Counted from the stretch's first letter, positions 33,188 to 42,542 are shown. The stretch is 64,000 bases of DNA from Amycolatopsis palatopharyngis (GCF_003385185.1 NZ_PQHZ01000003.1:174698-238697); one strand, 5' to 3'. A program made the numbers and translations. Notes: generated by a model not told the origin, from the sequence alone.

Positions 33188-33895
33188 TCAGCGAGTACTC
33201 GGGATTTCGCCTTTGGTGCTGATGGTGCGGGCGATTTCGCGCAACTTGATGTTGTGGTCCTGCGATGCTTTGGTCAGTGCGGCGAATGCCTGTTGCTCGG
33301 TGAGGCCATGCCGCTCCATGAGAATTCCGAGCGCCTCTCCGATTTCCTGCCGGGTGCGGATCGCCTCGTGTAACTGCGCTTCGTTGCGGGCACTGGCCAG
33401 CGCGACCGCCGCGTGGGAGGCCAGAATCCAGCCGACGTGTTCGGAGAGGTCAGTGAAGGCACCGGGCTGAGACGAGTAGAGATCGAGCGCGCCGAGATCG
33501 TCCTCACCGTCGGTGAAGAGCAGAAACCCCATCATGCTCGCGACCCCGAGTTCGCGAGCCTGGGGCACATACCGCGGCCACCTGTGCTCGGTACTGGTCA
33601 GGTCGGCGATCCGGAAAGCTTCTCGCTTGTGGTACGCGGCATCGAAACAGGGGCCTTCCCCGAGCTCGCCCTGCAGCCGGTCCGAAGCGCGGACCACGTT
33701 GTCGGTGAGCGCCATCGTCAGGACCCTGCCGCCACGCAGGACCAGGACGCCCGCGGCCTCGCAGCCTTCGACCTGGTCCACCGCGTGGGTCACGATCCGG
33801 TCCAGTGTCTCCTGAACAGAGCCCTGGTACAGCAGGTCGCGGGCCATATGCGCCATCGAGGTCGCGAGGTCTTCCCACTCTCGCCCCTCCGTCAT
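33188..33895 (-). CDS. GAF-ANTAR domain antiterminator-type regulator
   Basis: 235 residues. A GAF sensor domain (about 25-165, with VEGCEAAGVLVLRGG and GEGPCFDAAYHKREAF) precedes a C-terminal ANTAR RNA-binding domain (about 170-225, IRTRQEIGEALGILMERHGLTEQQAFAALTKASQ). ANTAR proteins bind paired stem-loops in nascent RNA and prevent termination. The GAF ligand is unknown and could be a redox or small-molecule signal; a Cys lies in GEGPCF. The ATG at 33895 gives the family-like start; the frame upstream is not conserved. It is inserted antisense between rbfA and nrnA. Confidence 0.87.
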   Translation of the reverse strand: MTEGREWEDLATSMAHMARDLLYQGSVQETLDRIVTHAVDQVEGCEAAGVLVLRGGRVLTMALTDNVVRASDRLQGELGEGPCFDAAYHKREAFRIADLTSTEHRWPRYVPQARELGVASMMGFLLFTDGEDDLGALDLYSSQPGAFTDLSEHVGWILASHAAVALASARNEAQLHEAIRTRQEIGEALGILMERHGLTEQQAFAALTKASQDHNIKLREIARTISTKGEIPSTR

Positions 33896-33959
33896 GACAC
33901 CACTCCCCGAATCGCCCTGCCGTTCGTTTGCCACCCTGCCACAGCCCGCGACGGGCGGC

Positions 33960-35045
33960 TCAGCGCGCGGATTGGTCCCGGTGCGTTTCACCACGTCCCT
34001 CGTGCGGGACTTCCTTCACCGCGACGATCAGGTCGCGCAGGATCGCCTGGTCCACGCGGTGTTCGAGCTGGTCGTAGGGGCCGCCGGCACGGACCCGCAA
34101 TCCCGCACCGGCGAGGATCTCGGTGAGTTCCTCGCGTTTGGCGACGTTCGTGTTCCAGGAGATCCCGATCGCGCCACCGGGGCGCAACACCCGGGTCCAC
34201 CCGGGTACCGCCGCGGCCAGCAGTTCCCGCGGGCTGCGCACCGGCCCCGAACCAGCGGCCCGGCTGCCGTGCTGCACGCCGTAGGGGGCATCGGTGACGA
34301 TCACGTCGACGGAGTCCCGCTTCAACAGCTGGTCGATGGTCAGTGTGTCGCAGTTGTAGTAAGTGAGGCTGCGCGTTTCCCCGGCCTTGTACCGCTCCTT
34401 GGTCAGGCCGAACTCGATGTCCAGCTTTCGGCCGAGGCGCACCTTGTTACGCCGCACCGCACCCGCCTCCGCGCTGTGCTTGACCCGCTTGGTGCGCAGC
34501 CACGTCTTCACGAACTGCTCGTAGGCCTCGAAATCCCGGCCGTCCACCTCGAACCCGGTCGCGTCGCAGCCGTACATCATCGCGTGATTCAGGGTGGTAC
34601 CTCTGCCGCACAACGGATCGAGCACGTGCGCCGGCGCGTCGCGCAACGTCGTGGCGCGACCGGCGGCCAGCAGGGTGATGTTCAGCAGCAGCTTGGTGAA
34701 CAGCTCGTTCGTCTTGCCCGGGTACTTCTGGATGGTGAGCAGGTCCGAGTCGAACCACGCCAGCGGGCTGGTGCGGATCGGGCGCAGGAGCGCACCGGCC
34801 ACCTCGAACAGCACGTACATCGAGGACAGATCGGACAGATGCGCGACATCGTCCTCGGTCAGCGGGTGCTCCGTCGCGAAGGTGACGTACTCCGTCCCGG
34901 CGATCTCGCGCTGCTCGATCTCGGTCACCGGCTGGGACAGTGCGGTGTCGCCGAGTATCTCCAGTTCGGCGCGGAGCAACCGCGGTGACACGTCGTGGTA
35001 GACGCGGTTGGCTGCGGGCAGGATGAGGATCGCGTACTCGGGCAT
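33960..35045 (-). CDS. TRM11-like SAM-dependent methyltransferase
   Basis: 361 residues. The N-terminal third (1-120) is not clearly a THUMP domain; the C-terminal Rossmann domain has the SAM motif LDPLCGRGTTLNHAMMYG and a TDAPYGVQHGS motif in the place of the [ND]PPY catalytic box of N-methyltransferases, as in the Trm11/Trm-G10 family of tRNA guanosine-N2 methyltransferases. A bacterial tRNA- or RNA-modifying role is likely but the target is unknown. It shares a 25-bp divergent promoter gap with nrnA, implying near-leaderless transcripts. Start: ATG at 35045, giving MPEYAILILPAANRVYHD. Confidence 0.75.
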   Translation of the reverse strand: MPEYAILILPAANRVYHDVSPRLLRAELEILGDTALSQPVTEIEQREIAGTEYVTFATEHPLTEDDVAHLSDLSSMYVLFEVAGALLRPIRTSPLAWFDSDLLTIQKYPGKTNELFTKLLLNITLLAAGRATTLRDAPAHVLDPLCGRGTTLNHAMMYGCDATGFEVDGRDFEAYEQFVKTWLRTKRVKHSAEAGAVRRNKVRLGRKLDIEFGLTKERYKAGETRSLTYYNCDTLTIDQLLKRDSVDVIVTDAPYGVQHGSRAAGSGPVRSPRELLAAAVPGWTRVLRPGGAIGISWNTNVAKREELTEILAGAGLRVRAGGPYDQLEHRVDQAILRDLIVAVKEVPHEGRGETHRDQSAR

Positions 35046-35070
35046 CGGGAGAGAAGCGTAGCTTGCAGTC

Positions 35071-36066
35071 GTGAGCACTCTCGCCCTGGACGACCTCGCC
35101 CGCGCCGCCGCGCTGCTGCGCGAGGCCACCGACGTGACCCTGCTGGCCCACATCCGGCCCGACGCCGACGCGCTCGGGAGCGCGCTCGCACTGGCCCAGG
35201 TGCTGGCGCACCGGGGTGCCACGGTGCGGGTCAGCTTCGCCGAACCCGCGACCGTTCCGGAGAGCCTGCGCGGACTCGATCCGGGGCTGTGGGTCCCCGC
35301 CACCGAACTGCCCGATTCGGAGCCGCTGCTGATCGCGCTGGACTCGGCGAGCCCCGCCAGGCTCGGTGCGCTCGGGGAACGGGTCGACAGCACCAAACGA
35401 GCCGGGGGCCGGGTGCTGGTGATCGACCACCACGCATCCAACACGTTCTACGGCACCGACCACGTTGTGGACGACACCGCGGAGGCCACCGCCGTGCTCG
35501 TGCTGCGCCTGCTCGACGAGCTGGGTGCGGACCTCGACGAGCCCGTGGCGCGCTGTCTTTACGCGGGTCTGGTCACCGACACCAGCGGTTTTCGCAGGGC
35601 GACACCGCAGACCCACCGGGTGGCCGGACGGCTGCTGGCGGCCGGCGTGGACCCGGACCGCGTCGTACGCGAGGTGGCCGAGGAGCGCCCATTCGGCTGG
35701 CTGCCGATGCTGGCGCGGGTGCTCAGCGCGGCGAGGCTGGACACCACAGCCGCTCGCGGCCTCGGCCTGGCTCACGCCGTGGTGACCGAAGATGACGCCG
35801 CGGGTGTTCGGCTGGAGGAGATCGAGAGTGTGATCGACGTGGTTCGCTCGGTCCGGGAGGCCGAGGTGGCCGCCGTGTTCAAACAGTCGGGCCCCGCACA
35901 GTGGACCGTGTCCCTGCGGGCGAAGTCGCGAATAGATGTGTCCTCGGCCGCCCGCGCACTCGGTGGCGGCGGGCATCGTCTCGCCGCGGGTTGCACCCTC
36001 GACGGTACGGTCGAGCAGGCACTGCGGCAGGTACGCACCGCACTCGCGGAGGCCCCGCTGCTGTGA
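35071..36066 (+). CDS. nrnA: DHH-family nanoRNase/pAp phosphatase NrnA
   Basis: 331 residues with the DHH and DHHA1 domains. HIRPDADALGS (Asp31, Asp33), the DHH motif VIDHHAS (Asp119-His120-His121) and the C-terminal GGGGHRLAAG motif near residue 305 are all visible. NrnA degrades 2-5 nt RNA and pApA and removes the 3'-phosphate of pAp, linking RNA turnover with sulfur metabolism and c-di-AMP clearance. Its usual actinobacterial place is between rbfA and truB, as here. The GTG start is close to a TAGCTT box, so the mRNA may be leaderless. It overlaps the MATE gene (GTGA). Confidence 0.92.
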   Translation: MSTLALDDLARAAALLREATDVTLLAHIRPDADALGSALALAQVLAHRGATVRVSFAEPATVPESLRGLDPGLWVPATELPDSEPLLIALDSASPARLGALGERVDSTKRAGGRVLVIDHHASNTFYGTDHVVDDTAEATAVLVLRLLDELGADLDEPVARCLYAGLVTDTSGFRRATPQTHRVAGRLLAAGVDPDRVVREVAEERPFGWLPMLARVLSAARLDTTAARGLGLAHAVVTEDDAAGVRLEEIESVIDVVRSVREAEVAAVFKQSGPAQWTVSLRAKSRIDVSSAARALGGGGHRLAAGCTLDGTVEQALRQVRTALAEAPLL

Positions 36067-37412
36067 CTCGCGAGGCTGTGACACCCGAGCATTCCGCAAC
36101 CGGCCGGGTGGCGCCGAAGCGCGTGCTCGGCCTTGCCGTGCCCGCGCTCGGAGTGCTCGCGGCGGAACCGTTGTACGTCCTGGTCGACACCGCCGTCGTC
36201 GGCCATCTCGGCGCGCTGCCGCTGGCTGGGCTGGCACTCGGCGGGGTGCTGCTCACACTGGTGTCCACCCAGCTCACATTCCTGTCCTACGGCACCACCG
36301 CCCGCACGGCCCGGCTGCACGGTGCCGGTCGCAGGGCGGAGGCGGTCAGCGAGGGTGTGCAGGCGACATGGATCGCCATCGCGGTCGGCATCGTCGTGCT
36401 GCTCGCCGGTCAGTTGCTCGCCGCGCCGGTGGCCAGGGGACTTTCCGGGGACGCGCAGATCGCCGAGCAGGCGGCTTCCTGGCTGCGGATCGCCCTGTTC
36501 GGCGCGCCGCTGATCCTGATCACGATGGCGGGCAACGGCTGGATGCGTGGCGTGCAGGACGCGGTGCGTCCGCTGCGCTACGTGCTCGCGGGTAACGGCA
36601 TCTCCGCCGTGCTCTGTCCGATCCTGGTCTACCCGGTGGGCTGGGGGTTGGAGGGATCGGCTGTAGCCAACGTAGTGGCCCAGGTGATCTCGGCGGCACT
36701 GTTCCTCAACGCGCTGCGCCGGGAGCGGGTGCCGCTGCGCCCGGACCTGCCCGTCATGAAGGCACAACTCGGGATGGGCCGGGACCTGGTGCTGCGCAGT
36801 CTCGCTTTCCAGGCCTGCTTCGTCTCGGCCGCCGCCGTGGCGGCCCGCACTTCGACGGCGGCCGTCGGCGCGCACCAGGTGGTGCTGCAGCTCTGGACGT
36901 TTCTGGCGCTGGTCCTGGACTCGGTCGCGATCGCGGCGCAGTCCCTGGTCGGGGCCGCGCTCGGCGCGGGCTCGTCCCGGCAGGCCCGGGGTATCGCAGG
37001 GCAGATCACCCGGTACGGACTGGTGTTCGGCTGTGTACTGGGAATCGTGTTCGCCGCGGTGTCGCAGGTGCTGCCGCGTGTGTTCACCACAGATCCCGGG
37101 GTACTGGCGGAGATTCCGAACGCCTGGTGGTTCTTCGTCGCGCTGCAGCCGGTCGCGGGGATCGTGTTCGCATTGGACGGTGTGCTGCTCGGTGCGGGCG
37201 ACGCGGCGTTCCTGCGCACCGCGACCCTCGGCAGCGCCGTGCTTGGCTTCCTGCCGCTGATCTGGGCGTCGCTCGGTTTCGGCTGGGGGCTGGCCGGAAT
37301 CTGGACCGGGCTGTCGGTGTTCATGCTGCTGCGCCTGGTCGCCGTCGTCGTGCGGTGGCACTCGGGGCACTGGGCCGTGGTGGGTGCGGTCAGGGGCGTG
37401 AGGACCACCTGA
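36063..37412 (+). CDS. MATE family efflux transporter, DinF type
   Basis: 449 residues with twelve predicted helices of the multidrug and toxic compound extrusion fold. The opening KRVLGLAVPALGVLAAEPLYVLVDTAVVGHLG is the diagnostic first helix pair of the DinF branch. MATE proteins export drugs or metabolites with Na+ or H+. It follows nrnA with overlapping stop and start; a MATE gene in this slot is frequent in actinobacteria, so it is probably core rather than acquired. The frame extends upstream inside nrnA, but the GTG at 36063 is the sensible start. Confidence 0.9.
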   Translation: MTREAVTPEHSATGRVAPKRVLGLAVPALGVLAAEPLYVLVDTAVVGHLGALPLAGLALGGVLLTLVSTQLTFLSYGTTARTARLHGAGRRAEAVSEGVQATWIAIAVGIVVLLAGQLLAAPVARGLSGDAQIAEQAASWLRIALFGAPLILITMAGNGWMRGVQDAVRPLRYVLAGNGISAVLCPILVYPVGWGLEGSAVANVVAQVISAALFLNALRRERVPLRPDLPVMKAQLGMGRDLVLRSLAFQACFVSAAAVAARTSTAAVGAHQVVLQLWTFLALVLDSVAIAAQSLVGAALGAGSSRQARGIAGQITRYGLVFGCVLGIVFAAVSQVLPRVFTTDPGVLAEIPNAWWFFVALQPVAGIVFALDGVLLGAGDAAFLRTATLGSAVLGFLPLIWASLGFGWGLAGIWTGLSVFMLLRLVAVVVRWHSGHWAVVGAVRGVRTT

Positions 37413-37563
37413 CCAGCACGTGAGCAATCGCACTTCGATAACGGGTATGTTTCGGCGTTGCGTAGCCGATACAACTAATGAGCGGTGCGGCAACGCCGGC
37501 GCCCGCGACCCGTCCTCATCCGTCGCCATCCGTCGCCGATGTCGTCCTCACCGAAGGAGTGCC

Positions 37564-38901
37564 GTGCCCACCCAGTCGATGTCCCAGCGAGCGACCGGTC
37601 GCTCCTGGGCGATCTGGCTGACCGGAGCCACCGTCTACCTACTCGCCGTCTTCCACCGCACCTCGTTCGGCGTCGCCGGGCTGGAGGCGCTCGACCGGTT
37701 CGGCGTCGGAGCGGCGGCCCTCGGCACGTTCACCGTGTTGCAGGTCGGCGTCTACGCCGCCATGCAGATTCCGACCGGGCTGCTGGTCGACCGGTTCGGT
37801 CCGCGTGCGGTACTCACCACCGCACTGCTGGTGCTCGGAGCCGGCCAGGTGCTGCTGGCGACCGCGCAGTCGTACCCCGTCGGCCTGCTGGCCAGGGGAG
37901 TGCTCGGGCTGGGCGACGCCCTGACGTTCGTCAGTGTGCTGCGGCTGATCGCCGCACACTTCCCCGCGCGGCAGTACGCCGTGGTCACCTCGTTCACCAC
38001 CGCGATGGGTTACGTCGGCAACCTGGCCGCGACTGTCCCGCTGACCCTGCTGCTCGCCGGCCCTGGGTGGACCCCCACGTTCCTGATCGCCGGGATCGTG
38101 ACCGTCGTCTTCGCGATCGCGGTGAACCTGCGGGTGCGGGACACCCCGCTCGGCGTGGCTCCCGTGCGGACCTCGGCGGGCGGGCCTCGTGCGGTGGGCG
38201 CGCAGGTGGCCGAAGCGTGGCGGGTGCCCGGCACCCGGCTGGGATTCTGGCTGCACTTCAGCACGATGTTCGCGCCGAACGTGCTGACCCTGCTGTGGGG
38301 TCTGCCGTTCCTTGTGGACGGTCAGGGGCTGGCGCCGAAGTCGGCGAGCGCCCTGCTGACCGTGTTCGTCTTCGGGTCGATGGTTGGCGGCCCGCTGGTG
38401 GGCACCCTGATCGGGCGTCATCCCTCGCTGCGCCTGCCACTGGCCGTCGGCTACCTCGGCGGCGCCTCGCTGGTCTGGGCGACACTGCTCGGGTGGCCGG
38501 GCACGATCCCGATCGCGGTGCTGGTGCCGAGCTTCGCGTTCCTTTCCCTCGGTGGGCCCGTTTCGATGATCGCGTTCGCGCTGGCACGCGACTACAACCC
38601 GCTGCGGCGGGTCGGTACGGCCACGGGCGTGGTCAACGTCGGCGGGTTCGTCGCGACGACGGTGTCGGCGCTGGCGATCGGAGTACTGCTGGAGTGGACA
38701 GGGGAGTTCCGGATCGCCCTGCTGGCAGTCATCGGACTCCTGGCGTTCGGTGCGTCGCGCATGCTGGTCTGGTGGCGCAGGACCAGGGCGCAGTTGTTCG
38801 CCGCTCAGGCGCGCGGTGAACAACTACCCGTGCGGATCCGGCGCAGGCGCTGGGATACACCGGACCGGGAGCGGCGCACGGTCAGCGCGGCCGCCGCGTA
38901 G
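37564..38901 (+). CDS. Major facilitator superfamily transporter
   Basis: 445 residues with twelve predicted helices. The loop 2-3 motif appears as GLLVDRFGPRAVLTT (D-R-x-G-x-R), and VAVFHRTSFGVAGLEA-like sequence marks helix 1. It resembles nitrate/hexose-phosphate-type or general organic anion exporters but the substrate is not readable. The GTG at 37564 is preceded by GAAGGAG; about 48 in-frame residues upstream lack similarity to MFS proteins. A 151-bp gap before it probably holds its own promoter. It lies between the MATE gene and truB. Confidence 0.86.
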   Translation: MPTQSMSQRATGRSWAIWLTGATVYLLAVFHRTSFGVAGLEALDRFGVGAAALGTFTVLQVGVYAAMQIPTGLLVDRFGPRAVLTTALLVLGAGQVLLATAQSYPVGLLARGVLGLGDALTFVSVLRLIAAHFPARQYAVVTSFTTAMGYVGNLAATVPLTLLLAGPGWTPTFLIAGIVTVVFAIAVNLRVRDTPLGVAPVRTSAGGPRAVGAQVAEAWRVPGTRLGFWLHFSTMFAPNVLTLLWGLPFLVDGQGLAPKSASALLTVFVFGSMVGGPLVGTLIGRHPSLRLPLAVGYLGGASLVWATLLGWPGTIPIAVLVPSFAFLSLGGPVSMIAFALARDYNPLRRVGTATGVVNVGGFVATTVSALAIGVLLEWTGEFRIALLAVIGLLAFGASRMLVWWRRTRAQLFAAQARGEQLPVRIRRRRWDTPDRERRTVSAAAA

Positions 38902-38969
38902 CACGCGGCCCTGGCCGGCAGTTCGACGTGTGTGCCCGAGCACGTGAGCGCGATGGATACAGTGCGCGC

Positions 38970-39884
38970 GTGTCTCGCCAGCAACAGTCGCGTAAACCCG
39001 CCCCTCCGCCCGGTCTGCTGATCGTCGACAAGCCCGCGGGGATGACGTCGCACGACGTCGTCGCCAGGGCCCGGCGGATCATGGGCACCCGCAAGGTCGG
39101 GCACGCGGGCACGCTCGACCCGATGGCGACCGGCGTGCTGGTACTGGGCATCGAGCGGGCCACCAAACTGCTCGGGCATCTGGCGCTCGACCGCAAGACG
39201 TACCTCGCGACGATTTCCCTCGGCGAGGCGAGGACCACCGACGACAGCGAGGGTGAGGTGCTCACCCGGGCGGAGCCCGCCGAGGTCGCCGCCGTCGGCG
39301 ACGCGGCGATCCAGGCGGGGATCGCCGAGCTCACCGGCGACATCCAGCAGGTGCCGAGCGCGGTCAGCGCGGTGAAGGTGGACGGCAAGCGGGCCTACGC
39401 CCGCGTGCGCGCTGGGGAGGAGGTGGATCTGCCTGCCCGGCCCGTTTCGGTCTACCGGTTCGACCTGCTCGGTGTGCGGCGCCAGGAGGGCGCGCTCGAA
39501 CTCGACGTCATGGTCGAGTGCTCGTCCGGCACCTACGTCCGGGCGCTGGCGCGGGATTTCGGCGCCGGACTTGGTGTCGGTGGCCATCTCGTCGCCCTGC
39601 GCCGGACCACGGTCGGGCCGTTCACACTTGCCGCGGCACGGACGCTGGAGAAGCTGGAGGAGGAACCCGCGCTCTCCTACGATCTCGGCGCCGCGGTCGC
39701 CGCCGCTTTCGCGCGCAGGGACGTCGATCCGGCCACCGCGCGGGCCATTCGTTACGGCCAGCGGATTCCGGCGGCGGGTATACCCGGTGTGTACGGCGTC
39801 TTCGATCCGGACGGTCGCGTACTCGCCCTCGCCGCCGATACCGAGAACGTGGCCCGAACGGTCGTCGTCCTCGCCCCGGCCTAG
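38970..39884 (+). CDS. truB: tRNA pseudouridine(55) synthase TruB
   Basis: 304 residues. GLLIVDKPAGMTSHDVV, the catalytic aspartate Asp50 in GHAGTLDPMATG, RKTYLATISLGEARTTDD and YRFDLLGVRRQEG are all diagnostic, and the C-terminal PUA-like domain of the actinobacterial type follows. It makes pseudouridine 55 in the T-loop of tRNAs. I start at the GTG at 38970: GATACAGT lies about 7 bp upstream, which suggests a leaderless mRNA. Earlier in-frame starts are not supported. It precedes ribF, the usual order in this phylum. Confidence 0.94.
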   Translation: MSRQQQSRKPAPPPGLLIVDKPAGMTSHDVVARARRIMGTRKVGHAGTLDPMATGVLVLGIERATKLLGHLALDRKTYLATISLGEARTTDDSEGEVLTRAEPAEVAAVGDAAIQAGIAELTGDIQQVPSAVSAVKVDGKRAYARVRAGEEVDLPARPVSVYRFDLLGVRRQEGALELDVMVECSSGTYVRALARDFGAGLGVGGHLVALRRTTVGPFTLAAARTLEKLEEEPALSYDLGAAVAAAFARRDVDPATARAIRYGQRIPAAGIPGVYGVFDPDGRVLALAADTENVARTVVVLAPA

Positions 39885-39948
39885 AGTTTCAGGGGTACGA
39901 CACACAGTGGTCTCTGCTACGACAGTGGTCTGACGCAAAGGTGGTTCG

Positions 39949-40926
39949 GTGCAGCGTTGGCGCGGATTGGCGGATCTTCCCAGCGGTTGGGGACGATGCG
40001 TCGTCACGATCGGAGTGTTCGACGGGGTTCACCGTGGTCATCAGGCGCTGATTCGCCGGACCGTCGAGACGGCGCAGTCACGTGGGCTGCCCAGCGTGGT
40101 GCTCACCTTCGACCCGCACCCGTCGGAGGTCCTGCGCCCCGGCAGTCACCCTGCGCAGCTCACCACGTTGCGGCGCAAGGCCGAACTCGTCGAGGAACTG
40201 GGCGTCGACGTCTTCGCCGTCCTGCCGTTCACCCTGGAGCTGTCCCGGTTGCCCGCGCACGAGTTCGTGCACGAGGTGCTGGTCGACCGGCTGCACGCGG
40301 CGGTCGTGGTGGTCGGGCAGAACTTCACCTTCGGCGCCAAGGCCGCGGGCAACATCGAGTTGCTGCGCACACTGGGCACCCGCTTCGGGTTCGTCGCCCA
40401 CGGGGCACAGTTGCAGGGCCGCACACTCGCCGACGAAACCGCACAGGAGGAGGACACCTCGGCGGAGATCACCTTCTCCTCGACCTACGTTCGCTCCTGC
40501 ATCGATGCCGGTGATGTCGGGGCCGCGGCCGACGCGCTGGGCCGTCCGCACCGGCTGGAGGGCATCGTGGTGCGCGGCGAGGGCCGAGGGCATGACCTGG
40601 GGTACCCGACGGCCAATCTGTCCACCCCGCGCTTCGCCGCGATTCCGGCCGACGGGGTCTACGCCTGCTGGTTCACCCGGCCGGCCAAGCCAGGGGACCG
40701 GCTGCCCGCCGCGGTCTCCGTCGGGACGAACCCGACCTTCTCCGGCCGTGAGCGCACGGTCGAGGCCTTCGTGCTCGACGTGGACGAGGACTTCTACGGC
40801 CAGCACGTCGCGCTGGACTTCGTCGGAAGGCTGCGCGACCAGGTGCGCTTCGACTCCTCCGACGCGCTCGTGGCGCAGATCGACGACGACGTCGCGCGGA
40901 CCAGGGCCACGCTGGGGTCCGGCTGA
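39949..40926 (+). CDS. ribF: Bifunctional riboflavin kinase/FAD synthetase
   Basis: 325 residues. The N-terminal FAD-synthetase nucleotidyl-transferase domain has TIGVFDGVHRGH (residues 20-31) and FTFGAKAAGN; the C-terminal riboflavin-kinase domain has GRGHDLGYPTANL and GTNPTFSGRERTVEAFVLD. The enzyme makes FMN and then FAD from riboflavin. The GTG at 39949 is preceded by AAAGGTGG. It follows truB by 64 bp. Confidence 0.95.
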   Translation: MQRWRGLADLPSGWGRCVVTIGVFDGVHRGHQALIRRTVETAQSRGLPSVVLTFDPHPSEVLRPGSHPAQLTTLRRKAELVEELGVDVFAVLPFTLELSRLPAHEFVHEVLVDRLHAAVVVVGQNFTFGAKAAGNIELLRTLGTRFGFVAHGAQLQGRTLADETAQEEDTSAEITFSSTYVRSCIDAGDVGAAADALGRPHRLEGIVVRGEGRGHDLGYPTANLSTPRFAAIPADGVYACWFTRPAKPGDRLPAAVSVGTNPTFSGRERTVEAFVLDVDEDFYGQHVALDFVGRLRDQVRFDSSDALVAQIDDDVARTRATLGSG

Positions 40927-41106
40927 GCCTGCCGCCGAGCGGCGCCCCCGCGCCCTGGTCCCGTTGGCGGTGCGAATGCGAACGGCTGGGTGATTCGGCC
41001 ACGGTCGGCGCGCGCTACCTGGCAAGATGCTCGGCAGCGGCCGCCCGCTCGTAATGTGCCCGGACGGGGCCGTTCGCGCATTCGCTGTCTAGGGGAGCAG
41101 GAAAAG

Positions 41107-41586
41107 GTGGAGGACCAGAAGATCGTCCAGCGCAACATCGCACTTCAGCGGGAGTGGTACGGGGAGCCACTGGGCGACCGGGTCCGCAGATTGGTGGTGG
41201 CGTTCGACGTCTCCCAGGCCTTCCTCGCCGAGGTGCTCGGCATCAGCGCCCCGATGCTGAGTCAGGTGATGAGCGGCAGACGCGCGAAGATCGGCAACCC
41301 GGTCGTACTCGCCCGGATGATCATGCTCGAACGCAAGATCCTCATTCCCGCGGTCGCCGCCGGTAACCGGGAGGCGATGCAGACCGCGCTCGAGGACGTT
41401 CGCGATGCCAGGCCCACCGTCGGCCGGGACACCGTCCCCGTCGGAGCGGGCGCCGACGATCGGGCTGTGCTCGCCGTGCTGCGGGAGGTCGCCGAGGACG
41501 AGAACCTCGGGGACGCCGCGGATCGGCTCGACCCGGACTTCCCCGCCATCGCGGACCTGCTGCGCAGGGCGGGCAAGAACTCCTGA
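41107..41586 (+). CDS. Helix-turn-helix DNA-binding protein
   Basis: 159 residues. The N-terminal half includes a Cro/XRE-like helix-turn-helix: VRRLVVAFDVSQAFLAEVLGISAPMLSQVMSGRRAKIG (residues about 20-57), followed by a hydrophobic helix (VLARMIMLERKI) and an acidic C-terminal helix region (EVAEDENLGDAADRLDPD). It is a small predicted regulator; no ligand domain is present. The GTG at 41107 follows AGGAAAAG. It stands after ribF with 180 bp between, and is followed by a 30-bp tandem repeat. Target genes are unknown. Confidence 0.78.
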   Translation: MEDQKIVQRNIALQREWYGEPLGDRVRRLVVAFDVSQAFLAEVLGISAPMLSQVMSGRRAKIGNPVVLARMIMLERKILIPAVAAGNREAMQTALEDVRDARPTVGRDTVPVGAGADDRAVLAVLREVAEDENLGDAADRLDPDFPAIADLLRRAGKNS

Positions 41587-41618
41587 GGTGAGCGGCGTGC
41601 TGATCGGCGGGCGCGAAG

Positions 41619-41732
41619 TTCCCCAATGTGGCTTTCGGGAACTTAGACGTCCCCAATGTGGCTTTCGGGTACTCCAACGTCCCCAATGCCACATTGGGGA
41701 ACTCCAACGTCCCCAATGTGGCATTGGGGACG
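41619..41732. repeat. 30-bp tandem repeat array, four units
   Basis: Four exact-period units beginning CCCCAATGTGGC at 41621, 41651, 41681 and 41711, joined by AACT(C/T)CAACGT-like linkers. Units 3 and 4 end in CATTGGGGA or are inverted (CCCCAATGCCACATTGGGGA), making 10-bp stem hairpins; units 1 and 2 end in TTTCGGG and pair poorly. A second array with the same unit lies at 63771-63941. The period is a multiple of three, so frames stay open, but no ribosome site or gene-like context supports translation. Confidence 0.92.
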
Positions 41733-41796
41733 TGTCGCCGGGGCGGGGTGGCGCCGTCGTGGCGTGCGGACTCGGGCGGCATCCGAGGACGTTGCG

Positions 41797-42327
41797 GTGA
41801 GTGGCGTGCGGTTGTTCAGTGCCCTGGTGCCTCCGGCTGACGCGGTGCGGTCGCTGCGGGAGGCGCTGGATGGCGTCCCCGGCCACGCGGAGCCGGGAGC
41901 GGCCGGTCTGCGCTGGATCCCGCCGCACCAGTGGCACATCACACTTGGCTTCTACGGAGCCGACGATCCGCAGGTCAGAGCGGATCACCTCGGTACGACG
42001 CTGGCCGGGTTGACCGCACGCGAGGTACGGCTCACGGGGTCCGGCACGTTTCCCGGCGTACTATGGGTGGGAGTGGACGGAAACCTGGGCGAGCTGGCTA
42101 CCGCTACCAAAGCCGCCACCGAAGCGGAGTCCGGCGACCGGCCGTTCCACCCGCATCTCACCATCGCGCGGCACCGGGACCGGCTGGGGTCCGAGAACGT
42201 TGCCAACGCGCTCGCGAGATACCGAGGGCCCTCGTGGACGGCGAGCGAGGTCGTGCTGTTCGCCAGTGAGCCGGGGCCGCAGTACACCCCGATCGAGCGC
42301 TTCGGCCTTGTCGAGCACATGCGGTAA
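41797..42327 (+). CDS. thpR: RNA 2',3'-cyclic phosphodiesterase (2'-5' RNA ligase family)
   Basis: 176 residues of the 2H phosphoesterase family. The two HxTx motifs are HITL (in PPHQWHITLGFYG) and HLTI (in FHPHLTIAR). ThpR/LigT opens 2',3'-cyclic phosphates; the ligase activity of the E. coli enzyme is weak. Start: the GTG at 41797, with GAGGA upstream; a longer frame would run into the tandem repeat and is not credible. It lies between the regulator gene and rpsO. Confidence 0.88.
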   Translation: MSGVRLFSALVPPADAVRSLREALDGVPGHAEPGAAGLRWIPPHQWHITLGFYGADDPQVRADHLGTTLAGLTAREVRLTGSGTFPGVLWVGVDGNLGELATATKAATEAESGDRPFHPHLTIARHRDRLGSENVANALARYRGPSWTASEVVLFASEPGPQYTPIERFGLVEHMR

Positions 42328-42542
42328 TTACGTGGCTGCTACGCTCGATAGTTGGGTCCGGCTGCAGTCCGTGGCGGCCGTGACCGACTCACCCGGCGTG
42401 AACGATCGTCCGGGCCGCACGGCACAGAGAAGAACGACATTCACAGCGAGCGTCAGCTTGTACTGGCGATCGACGGTGGGCCCGAGGTTTGCCCGAGGCG
42501 CCTGTGTGTGAACCGTTCTTCTGAGACAACAAGGAGTACAGC

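Noticed and set aside
35772..37529. A 585-codon frame antisense to nrnA and the MATE gene
   Set aside because: It crosses two confident genes on the other strand and is rich in Arg, Gln and Pro without any domain, so it is a shadow.
41628..41840. A small frame over the tandem repeat translating as PNVAFG-like repeats
   Set aside because: There is no ribosome site and the sequence is a DNA repeat with variable units; the same peptide appears at the distant array only because the period is 30 bp.
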